The notes: generated by a model not told the origin, from the sequence alone. Shown: positions 1 through 8,345, counted from the stretch's first letter. The stretch: 64,000 nt of DNA from Brevibacillus laterosporus DSM 25 (GCF_002706795.1 NZ_CP017705.1:4563501-4627500); one strand, 5' to 3'. Program-made: numbers and translations.

Positions 1-271
1 TCTGGCAAAATTTTAGGATCATGAAGGATACATGGTCAAGTTAGAAAAAAATCAAGATGGTACATATTTATTTGACGAAGCAAATTGTCCTGTTGTAGAA
101 GTTGCAATCCGCAATCGCCAAGCATGCAAATGTGAGGTTGCCCTGTTCGCAGCTTTGCTTGACGCTGATGTTGAACGTACGGAATGCATTGCAGACGGGA
201 ACGTGAGATGTCGTTATTTGATAAAAGAGAGGGGCAAGGCTAGTAGAACGGAAGGAGATGAATCGAACTGA
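1..271 (+). pseudogene. C-terminal remnant of a SufR-like / Cys-rich HTH regulator
   Basis: The readable part (ATG at 32, 79 residues) looks like the C-terminal effector domain of DeoR/ArsR-like SufR-type regulators. It has an NCPVVEVA motif and cysteines at residues 19, 32, 34, 52 and 60; in that family such cysteines bind an Fe-S cluster. No DNA-binding domain is present. The same frame reads family-like sequence upstream (DHEGY before MVKLE) but is interrupted by TAG at 14-16, so a nonsense mutation in a longer gene entering from the left is the simplest reading. A weak AAGG before ATG 32 leaves a short stand-alone protein possible. The family call is from recognition only. Confidence 0.45.
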
Positions 272-330
272 TATGAACAATGAATATGGGGGGAGTAATA
301 TTTGGAATTTATTAAGCATAATTCGAATGC

Positions 331-362
331 AGAGACCCTTTTGATTATACTAAGGGTCTTTC
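331..362 (+). terminator. Rho-independent terminator
   Basis: Inverted repeat AGACCCTT / AAGGGTCT with a 12-nt loop, followed by a short T-rich stretch. It closes the regulator remnant. The stretch from here to 651 shows no gene; it is AT-rich and must hold the promoter of the next gene. Confidence 0.5.
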
Positions 363-651
363 GCTACTATAGCCTATCTTTCAGAATCCCAAACCTCTAT
401 AAATTCCCACCTTATTAGCCTTTTCATGATCGAGAGCATGAATTATATTTCTCACATGTAGGATAAAGTATAAGTCAATAGCTGCTTACAATTATTTTTA
501 TAAGGTCATATGATAAGACGAGTATTTGATCGAATGAATTAAGCAAAATAATAGCTTTTTGTGATCAGTGTTTTCCTTTATAATCCAAATTGAGACAATA
601 TTAGACATTACAACTAGAAGAGAATATATATTATAAAGGAGAGGTTTTGTA

Positions 652-1386
652 ATGAAGAAGAGTGTGTATCAGTTTGTAGCTTTAGCTTTAACGATGAGTT
701 TAACCGTGTGCAATGTTGTTGTCGCAAAAGAATCGAATAAAAGCGACAATCAAAAACAAGCTATTGAGCATGTAAAAATACTTAAGTATGGCGATGATTT
801 CAATGAAAGCATGACTTTTAGTATTGAAGAACAATGGCGTAATTCGGCAAATAAGCGTACAGATTATTTTACTTATTCATATCCAACACCTCAATCGAAT
901 AGTGTGACTGAGTATGTTACTTATACCAAGGAATTTTATAATAATGCGAAGGACTCTTCTAAACGTGTAAAGATAGAATTAGATGAGGATGGGAGAGTAA
1001 AAGGAGAAGTAGCAAATGTAAAAGGTTCGAATTTATCCTATGATTCATTGTTTGAATACTATAAATCAAAGTACAAAGAGTCAGTAAAAGAAAACTCTTG
1101 GGAGCAACTCGGAACCGTTGAATTTATTGGGAAAAAAGTGAATAAGGTTCAAATGAAAGTCAACGTTGGGTTTGGCTTATACGCAGGAGAAAGAACGGGA
1201 GAAAAAGTCATAGCGTATCTTGACCCTGAAACGGGATTACCAGTAAAAGAAGAGGTATATGCAGAAAATGCAAAAGTACCAATGATTGTGAGAATTTTTA
1301 TGTTTGATACGCTAAGTGCTTCTAATAGTAATGTGTTTGAAGAATATGGCGGAGTACCTTTAGTCGATGTAAAAACTAAAAAATAA
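652..1386 (+). CDS. Secreted protein of unknown function, LolA/RseB-like tail
   Basis: 244 residues with an N-terminal signal peptide (Lys-Lys, then a hydrophobic run to about residue 25, probable cleavage near VVVAKE). No cysteines or lipobox follow the cleavage region, so it is predicted to be exported and soluble. The second half has a pattern seen in LolA/RseB-like folds: a GKKVNKVQM strand, then YLDPETGLPVKEEVY, typical of outer-membrane-lipoprotein carrier-like and sigma-regulator proteins in Gram-positives. AAAGGAGAGG lies 8-10 nt before the ATG. It stands alone, with long intergenic regions on both sides. I do not recognise a specific function. Confidence 0.7.
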   Translation: MKKSVYQFVALALTMSLTVCNVVVAKESNKSDNQKQAIEHVKILKYGDDFNESMTFSIEEQWRNSANKRTDYFTYSYPTPQSNSVTEYVTYTKEFYNNAKDSSKRVKIELDEDGRVKGEVANVKGSNLSYDSLFEYYKSKYKESVKENSWEQLGTVEFIGKKVNKVQMKVNVGFGLYAGERTGEKVIAYLDPETGLPVKEEVYAENAKVPMIVRIFMFDTLSASNSNVFEEYGGVPLVDVKTKK

Positions 1387-2138
1387 CAATTCAATCTGTC
1401 AAAGTGTTGAGGAGCCAAATCTCACAGAGAATGGCTCTTCAGCATGAAACATACATATTCATACATACACCATACTTTATACCCGGAATGGACGCATTAA
1501 TTGGGTATATTGCCTTTTGTCTTTTTACGTAGCGAGATACATGATTGAAAATGATATGGCCTATCTACTATAAACACAATAATAGTTATTCGACAACTTT
1601 TGCAAATAGCTATTATTGTTTTCTTTTCTTACTAATGCCCCAAGGCTTTTAAATATACCCTTTAAATAGAGTAACAACTTCATCTGTAAGGAATATCCCT
1701 TTGATGTTCTCATTAATAAATTCGTTATAATCAGTCAGATCTAGCTATTTCAAATTGATGTGAGAAAGAATGTTGTGCATTTTAGTTGTTTTGGTAGAAG
1801 CAATCGTTTCTACAGCTTAGAAATTCTTCAAAAAGTTCCTATGATTTGCTAAACGAACATCTCTCAACAAATTTACTGTATACTAAAGACCTCAATAATC
1901 AAAATTGGGCTTGTCCATGATGCAGAGTATTTTCTTTCGTGATAATGCTAAAAGGGCTGAGGATAACTCTAGCGTCTGATCCCTATTGTGAAGAAGGTGA
2001 CATAACTCGATTTGCACTTTATGGATTAAATCCAAGAGAGAAGCCTATTAACTTCTTCTCAATAAATGGGTACGGTAAGGCAAGGGTAACCCCCAATTTG
2101 TGATGAGGGAACATTATTTAGACTAAGGGAGAATCGCA
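1387..2138. other. Gene-poor intergenic region with two hairpins
   Basis: A GAGCCA/TGGCTC hairpin at about 1411-1437 probably terminates the upstream gene. A longer imperfect stem pairs AATAATAGTTATT with AATAGCTATTATT at about 1577-1620 and ends in a T-rich run. A 52-codon frame (ATG 1945 to TGA 2101-2103) is open but has no good ribosome site and no recognisable family; it could be a gene remnant. I see nothing else convincing. Confidence 0.4.
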
Positions 2139-2753
2139 ATGAGTAAAATGGATGAACAAATTCTAGTAGTAAAACGAACGAACCTATTTGATAATGAGAA
2201 GTTAGTTTTCCAAGGGATTGAAAAAGAACCTGATAGAATCACGAAGTTAATGAGTAACATCTCAACTCATTACACTGTTATGAGACGTGGAGATGCCGAG
2301 GAAGATCCAAGCTTTAAGCAACCAATTCCTTATGTTGTGATTCGCAAGGGTAATGAGCTGTTCATGTATAAACGTCTATCAGGTGGGGGAGAAGCACGTC
2401 TCCATGATAAGTTATCGTTAGGCACAGGTGGTCACATGAATGATGAAGATACTAATAGCTTTGAGGAAGTCTTAGAGATGAATTTACTCAGAGAGCTTGA
2501 AGAAGAGCTAGACATTCAAGCAGCGGAGAGAGAATTTAACACGATTGGCTTTATCAATGACGATCTTGAAGAAGTAGGTAAAGTACATATTGGGCTACTT
2601 GTAACACTTGATTTAGATGAGAATGCAATTGTGAATGTAAGAGAAATAGAACAGTTGGAAGGCAAATGGACAACCATCGAGGAGCTGTTACAACCTGATA
2701 CATATGAAAGACTAGAGAGCTGGTCTAAATTTGTAGTAGATGTATTGAAGTAA
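2139..2753 (+). CDS. Nudix (MutT-like) hydrolase
   Basis: 204 residues. A recognisable but stretched Nudix signature lies at about residues 94-128: GTGGHMND, a short insert, then NLLRELEEELDI, giving the REL.EE core that binds catalytic metal. The family hydrolyses nucleoside-diphosphate-linked compounds; the substrate here cannot be read from sequence. The insertion between the Gly-rich part and the REL.EE helix resembles the group once annotated as predicted MutT-family phosphoesterases. GGGAGA precedes the ATG at good spacing. It is monocistronic, with a GC-rich hairpin right after its stop. Confidence 0.75.
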   Translation: MSKMDEQILVVKRTNLFDNEKLVFQGIEKEPDRITKLMSNISTHYTVMRRGDAEEDPSFKQPIPYVVIRKGNELFMYKRLSGGGEARLHDKLSLGTGGHMNDEDTNSFEEVLEMNLLRELEEELDIQAAEREFNTIGFINDDLEEVGKVHIGLLVTLDLDENAIVNVREIEQLEGKWTTIEELLQPDTYERLESWSKFVVDVLK

Positions 2754-2759
2754 AACGTA

Positions 2760-2781
2760 GTGGGGGAGATAGCTCCCCCAA
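2760..2781 (+). terminator. GC-rich stem-loop after the Nudix gene
   Basis: TGGGGGAG / CTCCCCCA stem with a 4-nt loop immediately after the stop codon. It lacks a long T-run, so it is a terminator-like or 3'-stabilising hairpin. The following 2782-3242 is AT-rich; a minus-strand frame there has no ribosome site or family features, and I see no gene. Confidence 0.45.
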
Positions 2782-3242
2782 ATGTAAAGTTCATTAGGAA
2801 GTTTTTTATACTTTAAACTAGATATGTTTCCGTATTTTTTGCTAAAGAAAAAACGGCTTAAGAAACCTACTACTATTAATAAAAGATGGGATTGATATTA
2901 CAAATACATATGTATAACTTGATTCACAATGTGATGAAAGGATAGAACATAAAAGGTTATTTACAGAATATAATAACAGCTTAAAAGGGAGGCGGAATGT
3001 TAATCGTACTCCTTTTTTATTTTGACTTAATTTGCTGTGATCTGAATTTAAATTATTAAACAAGAGCAGAGTATATGGAGCCCATCTTTCATATTTCAAA
3101 AATTGATTCTTATTTGTAAAAAAGAATTATTTAATCCAATAATTTTTATTGTTATTTACAAAATTATACATAAAGGTTAGAATCAGGTTAAAAATAATAA
3201 AGGCTTCAATGCTACTATGATAACTTATGGAAGGGGATTAAT

Positions 3243-4325
3243 ATGTCTGAAAGTTTAACTTTCACAACATTGGGGGAACTGATAAAAATAAAAAGATTAG
3301 AATTAGGAATTAGCTTATCGGAGTTGGGAAGATTGTCAGGAATCAGTAAAGGGGTTTTGTCGAAGATTGAATCTGGGGAAACGAAGCGTCCAGAGTTAAA
3401 GACTTTAAAACCAATCGCAGAAGTTTTAAGCATCCCTTATGAAGAGATCATTGAACGGTATATTGAGATAGAACACCGACATGGACTACCTAACTACATA
3501 ACTAAAGGCTTATACCAAAAATATCTTATTGAGCGAGAAGATCTAAAATACTTAGATGAGTCGTTTAAAGTAGGTGAGGAGGTACTAAATTACACTGACT
3601 TTATGAGAAAGGATGAGAAAGTTCATTTTTACTATAAAATCTCTTTGCATGCACACAATATTGAGAGGTATGAGAAGTGTATTGAATATGGAGAAAAGGG
3701 GCATGAAGAGGACGCAACGAACAATAAGCTAAAAGAACGAGTAGCTCTAGCTATTTTGAATTCTCATTCACGATTAGGAAAATATATAGAGTTAGAAAAA
3801 CATCTTGAGATGTATGCCAGACTGGGCTATCGTCTAATAATAGAAAAAGTGAAGTATTTTCGTGCAATTATTCTTTCTAAAACCGGGCAATACTATGAAG
3901 CAATTCCATTACTGAAAGATTGTATAGAGGAAGCAACAGTAGATAATCGCTTACATAGAGTAAATGACTTATTAGAGGTCTTATTTAAAATCAATGACAC
4001 TGTTGCTATTCAGCAGATTTTAGGACAAGAAGAAAGAAATACCAATAGTAAAATTTCACCATATAAGTATTTAGAATTAGGTAAATATTTTAGATATAAG
4101 GGCAGATTTCTTGTACAACATGGCCTATTTGATGATGGAATGGAGGCATATCTAAAAAGTATGTATTTTTACAGCGAGATAAACGCTCGACATAACATTA
4201 TGGAGTGCTCCGAATATATTTATTCCTCCCATTGTGACATAGGGAAACAAATTGAATTATCTCTTCTGGAAAGAATAACGGAAGTATATAATAAGGTAAA
4301 TAAAGGTAATGAAAAGGAGAGATAA
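3243..4325 (+). CDS. RRNPP-type quorum-sensing receptor/regulator (HTH-XRE + TPR)
   Basis: 360 residues. Residues about 8-65 form an XRE/HTH_3 domain (TLGELIKIKRLELGISLSEL, then GISKGVLSKIESGE). The rest is helical repeat with TPR character. This is the architecture of the RRNPP family (PlcR, NprR, Rgg, AimR), in which the TPR domain binds an imported signalling peptide and changes DNA binding. The gene directly downstream encodes a small exported peptide, the classical arrangement. GGAAGGGGA precedes the ATG. Targets are unknown; self-regulation and control of nearby genes are plausible. The family call is strong; which subfamily it belongs to is open. Confidence 0.85.
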   Translation: MSESLTFTTLGELIKIKRLELGISLSELGRLSGISKGVLSKIESGETKRPELKTLKPIAEVLSIPYEEIIERYIEIEHRHGLPNYITKGLYQKYLIEREDLKYLDESFKVGEEVLNYTDFMRKDEKVHFYYKISLHAHNIERYEKCIEYGEKGHEEDATNNKLKERVALAILNSHSRLGKYIELEKHLEMYARLGYRLIIEKVKYFRAIILSKTGQYYEAIPLLKDCIEEATVDNRLHRVNDLLEVLFKINDTVAIQQILGQEERNTNSKISPYKYLELGKYFRYKGRFLVQHGLFDDGMEAYLKSMYFYSEINARHNIMECSEYIYSSHCDIGKQIELSLLERITEVYNKVNKGNEKER

Positions 4326-4328
4326 CTA

Positions 4329-4466
4329 ATGAAGAAATATTTTACTATTATTGCAACTGTTTCGTTGGTATTATTATCTTTTTTTACTGTAATCCATTAT
4401 TCTAATTCAGGAAATTACGTAATGTTTAAAGCCGCGAAGCAAAATCATGATGATCCTGGTCATTAA
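4329..4466 (+). CDS. Signal-peptide precursor of the RRNPP system (Phr/PapR-like)
   Basis: 45 residues: two lysines, a hydrophobic segment of about 18 residues (signal peptide), then a polar tail ending QNHDDPGH. AAGGAG at about 4314-4319 lies inside the end of the receptor gene, and the ATG is three bases after the receptor stop, so the two are translationally linked. PapR, NprX and Phr precursors have this size and layout; they are secreted, trimmed by extracellular proteases and re-imported by the oligopeptide permease. The active peptide is probably cut from the last 5-10 residues (DDPG region). The mature sequence is inferred, not seen. Confidence 0.75.
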   Translation: MKKYFTIIATVSLVLLSFFTVIHYSNSGNYVMFKAAKQNHDDPGH

Positions 4467-4615
4467 CTCATCTAAAACGAATCTAAAGAAGGCTATAACT
4501 TGAGGAGCGTTCTTTTTTATTGGAAATATGCAATATTTTGTCGGAATTTTAAGAACGTTTCACTCTCAAGATTTTTAAAGGTAGTTTCAGTAACTGATGG
4601 TAAAATAATACACAG

Positions 4616-4718
4616 GAGGAAGGAAGGAGGTGCCTTGCTATCAGTCTATGTTGCTTATCAAATAAAAGGGCGTTCCTGTTAGTTTGAAGACCATAGGAAC
4701 GCCCCCACCTTAAGCAAC
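4616..4718 (+). pseudogene. Decayed type I (holin-like) toxin locus with long stem-loop
   Basis: A very strong ribosome site (GGAGGAAGGAAGGAG, 4616-4630) precedes a GTG frame (4630-4665) reading MPCYQSMLLIK and then a stop. YQS-x-x-L-(M/L)-I is the start of the small hydrophobic putative holin-like toxins of Bacilli; here the transmembrane part is missing. Immediately after comes a 10-bp inverted repeat (GGGCGTTCCT / AGGAACGCCC, 4668-4704) nested within GTTGCTTA / TAAGCAAC (4650-4718), resembling the shared terminator region where the antisense antitoxin RNA of such loci arises. Truncation by deletion is my inference. Confidence 0.35.
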
Positions 4719-4970
4719 AAAAACAGTTACTCAGGTTCATTTTATCACTCACTTACAAACGATTAAAACAGAAATTTTAGAATTCGAAATCAATTTATAG
4801 AAACTTAGAAATCCTCCGAACAGAATTAGAACAGTTTTATTTCAAAAAGGTTCATTTTCGAATCCAGCAGTTTTACAAATAAGTCAGTAATTAGATGAAT
4901 ACACTAATGTCTTTCAGAAGTTTAAACGCTAGTTGTCGATATGGAATATTTGTACTGAAAATCCAATTTG

Positions 4971-4998
4971 AAAAAAGAAACTGAGCTGTTTTCAGTTA
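4971..4998 (-). terminator. Rho-independent terminator on the minus strand
   Basis: On the minus strand, AACTGA / TCAGTT with a 7-nt loop is followed by TCTTTTTTC. It lies about 95 bases downstream of the minus-strand membrane-protein gene. Apart from this, 4719-5092 shows no gene. Confidence 0.55.
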
Positions 4999-5092
4999 TT
5001 TCTTGAAGACATATAGGTGGGATTACATCATTTTTAATATGGGGTGATTCATATATAGAGGATGACATTATAGAAAAAGAAAAATGAAGGTT

Positions 5093-5275
5093 TTATAAGT
5101 TTTTCTTTTTTTTAAACAGTGAACCTATCCATTCAATAACTAGAGCAATAACAACTGAAAAAATTAGTAATTTGAAAAAAGCCATCCAAAAATCGGATGG
5201 TGCAATATTAATAATTCCTATTACTAGAATTATTAAAGGAATTATAACACTTGGTCTTAAGAGAAATGTCTTCAC
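5093..5275 (-). CDS. Small two-helix membrane protein, unknown function
   Basis: 60 residues, GTG start, with a strong ribosome site (GAGGTGAT) about 8 bases upstream on the minus strand. Two hydrophobic segments (about residues 8-25 and 30-50) are separated by a short polar turn, and the C-terminus is basic (KKKKNL), predicting a small integral membrane protein with the tail in the cytoplasm. It is divergent from the secreted-protein gene at 5341, so both promoters share about 65 bases. No family recognised. The ribosome site and the minus-strand terminator downstream argue that it is a real gene. Confidence 0.6.
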   Translation of the reverse strand: MKTFLLRPSVIIPLIILVIGIINIAPSDFWMAFFKLLIFSVVIALVIEWIGSLFKKKKNL

Positions 5276-5340
5276 GTTAATATCACCTCAAGAATCATTT
5301 TACCACTTTGTTCCAAATAAACAATAAGGAGTGTATTTTT

Positions 5341-6048
5341 TTGAAAAAATCGTTTATTAGTTCTATTGCAATGTCTGCTGTATTAGTTACTGGATTAGTT
5401 CAACCAACTTTTGCAACAGAGAGTGAAACAAGACTAACCATTCCTCAAAATACAGAAGGGTTATCCGCTTTAATGCAATCTGGCGCGATAAATGAAGATG
5501 GAACCATAATTCAAGCATTAAGAGCCGATGAAATTAAAAAAGCTCTTGCAAATGATGGAATGGAAACTTCAGGAAAGATTGATGGAGTAAAAGCTATAAA
5601 AGTTCATGAGTTTGAGGATGGAAGTAAAATCAGAGTGACTACTCATATGATTACTGAACCAAGCCCAAATAGGGGAATTAGTACACAAGCAAAAGAGGAG
5701 AAAGAGGAAAAAGTTACCGGTTACACGACCTATACATTAGAAAGCGCAATTGGGGTTGAGTTGTGGACTTATACACTTTATCAAAAAGTAAAAATCAAAA
5801 AAGAAAGAGTTACATGGTACGAAAAAAATCCTTATACAAAGTGGAAAACGAGTAATATTTTAAATGCTTGGCATCTTGATCACGAAACTTATCATAATGA
5901 CCCAGAGGGTAATGACGTAAGAGCTATTGTTAATTCTAAATTGAGTTGGGGAATTAGAGATATTATTAATTTGCAAAATATAAGCCTTAGAGGAGAATTA
6001 CTAGTTCGTGGTGACGGTACTTATACTGGTGGTTGGAAAGAGCTATAG
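5341..6048 (+). CDS. Secreted protein of unknown function
   Basis: 235 residues from TTG 5341, chosen because AAGGAG (5326-5331) is at proper spacing and the product then begins MKKSFISS with a classical signal peptide ending near TFATES. The frame stays open upstream to 5308, but that would put extra residues before the signal peptide. The mature protein is hydrophilic with no cysteines and has a lysine/glutamate-rich middle and aromatic-rich strands in the second half (GVELWTYTLYQKVK, then WYEKNPYTKWKTS). The layout suggests an extracellular beta-rich protein; toxin, adhesin or cell-wall roles are equally possible. Not recognised. Confidence 0.65.
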   Translation: MKKSFISSIAMSAVLVTGLVQPTFATESETRLTIPQNTEGLSALMQSGAINEDGTIIQALRADEIKKALANDGMETSGKIDGVKAIKVHEFEDGSKIRVTTHMITEPSPNRGISTQAKEEKEEKVTGYTTYTLESAIGVELWTYTLYQKVKIKKERVTWYEKNPYTKWKTSNILNAWHLDHETYHNDPEGNDVRAIVNSKLSWGIRDIINLQNISLRGELLVRGDGTYTGGWKEL

Positions 6049-6102
6049 AATAAATTGAAGTCTCCGTAGATGGCTTTTGATGATTTCCAAATGTGAAAAT
6101 TA

Positions 6103-6131
6103 ACGTCCGAATATACAAATTCGGGCGTTCA
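6103..6131 (+). terminator. Terminator-like hairpin
   Basis: AACGTCCGAAT / ATTCGGGCGTT (one G-T pair, 6-7 nt loop) about 55 bases after the secreted-protein stop; the T-run is weak. The rest of 6132-6590 shows no gene and is AT-rich. Confidence 0.45.
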
Positions 6132-6590
6132 ATTGTGTATTATACCAAATACAAAATGCAACTATCAGTATCCCTTACAAGATAATTTCATAGCTAGTAT
6201 CCGCACCATTTTGTGGATTCCTCACTATACATATCAGTAATTCTTTTTACTCGTATCGTAATACTTGAGAGAAGTCTAGCATCACGATATTCTCTGACCT
6301 GATTTTCTGTATTGGAAAATATTGAATATTTTGCGGAAGTGATTGAGCGTACGAATCATATGTAGAGTAAAACCATCAAATATATTTCTCCTAAATTTAA
6401 CATTCAATTTCTCATCATCTCTTGCCTTTGATCAAAGCGCCATAAAATCAATTAAACATATACTCCTGTAGATCAGTTCCCGTGAATAGTTGAAGCATTT
6501 GAGGAAGCGAAATCAATTATATTTCACAGATAAGACATCGGTACGGATTGACGTTGACCAGAGGTGTTGTTAAAATTATCATGGGAATAA

Positions 6591-6606
6591 TGTGAAAAAA
6601 TTCACG
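6591..6606 (+). promoter_or_regulatory. Candidate FNR/CRP-type box upstream of the SCIFF gene
   Basis: TGTGA-N6-TCACG, one mismatch from the TGTGA-N6-TCACA palindrome used by CRP/FNR-family regulators, 50 bases before the SCIFF ATG. A weak -35/-10 pair (TTGACC, 17 nt, TATCAT) lies just upstream, so the site could act on that promoter or on one closer to the gene. Regulation by oxygen is an inference. Confidence 0.35.
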
Positions 6607-6655
6607 ATATGTAAGTCTTATTTCTTCAAAAAAGTATCTTCAAAAGGAGTCGTGC

Positions 6656-6808
6656 ATGATGAAAAGAATCGTAACATTGAGCATTCGTAAACTGAAGGAT
6701 ACCGCAAAATACGGTGGATGTGGCGCCTGTCAGACATCTTGTCAGTCAGCCTGCAAAACTTCCTGTGGAGTTGCAAATCAGCAGTGTGAAAACACAATGA
6801 ACAGATAG
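6656..6808 (+). CDS. scfA: SCIFF ribosomally made peptide precursor
   Basis: 50 residues; six cysteines at 22, 25, 29, 33, 37 and 44 in the hallmark CxxCQTSCQSACKTSC...NQQCEN pattern of SCIFF peptides (six cysteines in forty-five residues). The N-terminal part (RIVTLSIRKLKDTAK) is the leader recognised by the maturase. AAAAGGAG precedes ATG 6656; the second ATG at 6659 is equally placed. In the characterised clostridial SCIFF a cysteine is joined to the alpha-carbon of the Thr five residues on (SCT); here that position is Gly38. The function of SCIFF products is still unknown. Family assignment is near certain from the motif. Confidence 0.93.
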   Translation: MMKRIVTLSIRKLKDTAKYGGCGACQTSCQSACKTSCGVANQQCENTMNR

Positions 6809-6819
6809 GAAACAGGCAA

Positions 6820-6860
6820 TGTACCGCCCAACTGCTTTGCGGATGGGCGGCAATTTTTAT
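6820..6860 (+). terminator. Intra-operon attenuator between scfA and scfB
   Basis: CCGCCCA / TGGGCGG stem (6824-6850, 13-nt loop) followed by CAATTTTTA. It sits between the peptide and maturase genes, so most transcripts should stop after the peptide and some read on into the enzyme gene, a common way to make more substrate than enzyme in RiPP loci. Confidence 0.65.
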
Positions 6861-6886
6861 GGGCAAAAGGAGCTTGATTATCAAGT

Positions 6887-8305
6887 ATGATTCATCAATA
6901 TAAACTAAACGGATACAACATTGTGCTCGACACCTACAGTGGATCGGTGCATGTTGTCGATGACCTCGCCTATGAAATCATCGCGCTTTATGAAAATACA
7001 CCTACGGAAAAAATAGTGGCAATGATGTTGGAGAAGTACGCACATGAATCTGACATTTCCGAGGAAGACATTCGAGAAACAATCGCGGATGTGGAGGAGC
7101 TAAAAAATGATGGGCAACTCTTTACAGAGGATGAATATAAGGCTCTCTCTATTGATTTGAGAAATCGTCCGACTTATGTAAAGGCTCTTTGCTTCAATGT
7201 TGCGCATACCTGTAACCTGTCGTGTGAATACTGCTTCGCCAGTCAGGGGAAATACAACGGAGACAGAGCAATCATGAGCTATGAGGTTGGACAAAAAGCG
7301 ATTGATTACCTATTGGAAAACTCTGGTCATCACCGAAACCTTGACGTCGATTTCTTCGGTGGAGAACCGCTCATGGCTTGGAAGGTTGTCAAGCAGATTG
7401 TCGCTTACGCAAGAAGTAAAGAAAAAGAGTACAAAAAGACTTTTCGTTTCACCTTTACTACGAATGGCATGCTGCTCAACGATGAGATCACCGATTTTTT
7501 GAATCAGGAAATGTATAATGTCGTATTGAGTCTTGATGGAAGAAGAGAGGTCCATGATCGACTTCGCAAAACAGTCACTGGAGAGGGGAGCTACGATCTT
7601 ATTGTTCGGAAGTTCCAGGAATTCGTTGAAAAGCGCGGAGACAAAGAATATTATGTACGTGGAACCTACACCCACAATAATGTCGATTTCACTAATGACA
7701 TTTTTCACATCGCAGACCTTGGTTTTGATAAACTCTCGATGGAACCGGTCATCTGTGATCCACGGGAACCGTATGCGCTCACTGAGGATGACCTCCCAGA
7801 GATTTATAACCAGTACGAGATTCTCGCCAAGGAAATGCTCAAGCGCGAGGAAAATGGCAATGGTTTTACCTTCTATCATTACATGCTCGACCTCTCAGAA
7901 GGCCCCTGCATTCAAAAGAGAATCTCTGGCTGCGGTTCAGGAACAGAATATCTCGCTGTCACACCATGGGGCGAGTTTTTTCCTTGTCACCAGTTCGTCG
8001 GGGATGAAGAATACAGCATGGGAAACATCTGGGATGGAATCACAAAACCAGAGATGCAATGCCAATTTAAAGAGAGCAACTGCTACTCGAAGCCTGAATG
8101 CCAGGACTGCTGGGCGAAACTATACTGTAGCGGCGGTTGTCCTGCCAATGCACTTCACGCAACTGGCTCCCTCAAGGGAACTTACGACTTTAGTTGTGAC
8201 ATCTTCCGTAAGAGAATCGAATGTTCCATGATGGTTAAGGTAGCCGAATCTATCAGCGCTATGGAAGAAGGCAATCAAGCTGTGGCTGGGATTTCTCTTG
8301 AGTAA
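6887..8305 (+). CDS. scfB: SCIFF peptide maturase, radical SAM/SPASM thioether-forming enzyme
   Basis: 472 residues, normal for the family. Residues 1-90 form the peptide-recognition (RRE-like) domain (starts MIHQYKLNGYNIVLD). The radical SAM cluster motif is C109-x3-C113-x2-C116 (TCNLSCEYC), followed by GGEP. The C-terminal SPASM part carries many more cysteines (CGSG..., FPCHQF, CQDCWAKLYCSGGCPAN, SCDIF), expected to hold two auxiliary 4Fe-4S clusters. It installs a Cys-to-alpha-carbon thioether in the SCIFF peptide. The ATG is about 15 bases from AAAGGAG, an unusually long spacing that may keep translation low. Base composition is richer in GC than the flanking accessory genes, consistent with transfer. 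Confidence 0.95.
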   Translation: MIHQYKLNGYNIVLDTYSGSVHVVDDLAYEIIALYENTPTEKIVAMMLEKYAHESDISEEDIRETIADVEELKNDGQLFTEDEYKALSIDLRNRPTYVKALCFNVAHTCNLSCEYCFASQGKYNGDRAIMSYEVGQKAIDYLLENSGHHRNLDVDFFGGEPLMAWKVVKQIVAYARSKEKEYKKTFRFTFTTNGMLLNDEITDFLNQEMYNVVLSLDGRREVHDRLRKTVTGEGSYDLIVRKFQEFVEKRGDKEYYVRGTYTHNNVDFTNDIFHIADLGFDKLSMEPVICDPREPYALTEDDLPEIYNQYEILAKEMLKREENGNGFTFYHYMLDLSEGPCIQKRISGCGSGTEYLAVTPWGEFFPCHQFVGDEEYSMGNIWDGITKPEMQCQFKESNCYSKPECQDCWAKLYCSGGCPANALHATGSLKGTYDFSCDIFRKRIECSMMVKVAESISAMEEGNQAVAGISLE

Positions 8306-8345
8306 TTGCTTTACTAACAAGTAACCATTTTGTTTTCAAGTACAG

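Noticed and set aside
2842..3099. Minus-strand 85-codon frame before the RRNPP regulator
   Set aside because: No start signal and no recognisable protein features; AT-rich background.
7281..8231. Two plus-strand frames inside scfB, and a 189-codon antisense frame at 7310-7879
   Set aside because: scfB has all family motifs over its full length; these are shadow frames caused by its base composition.
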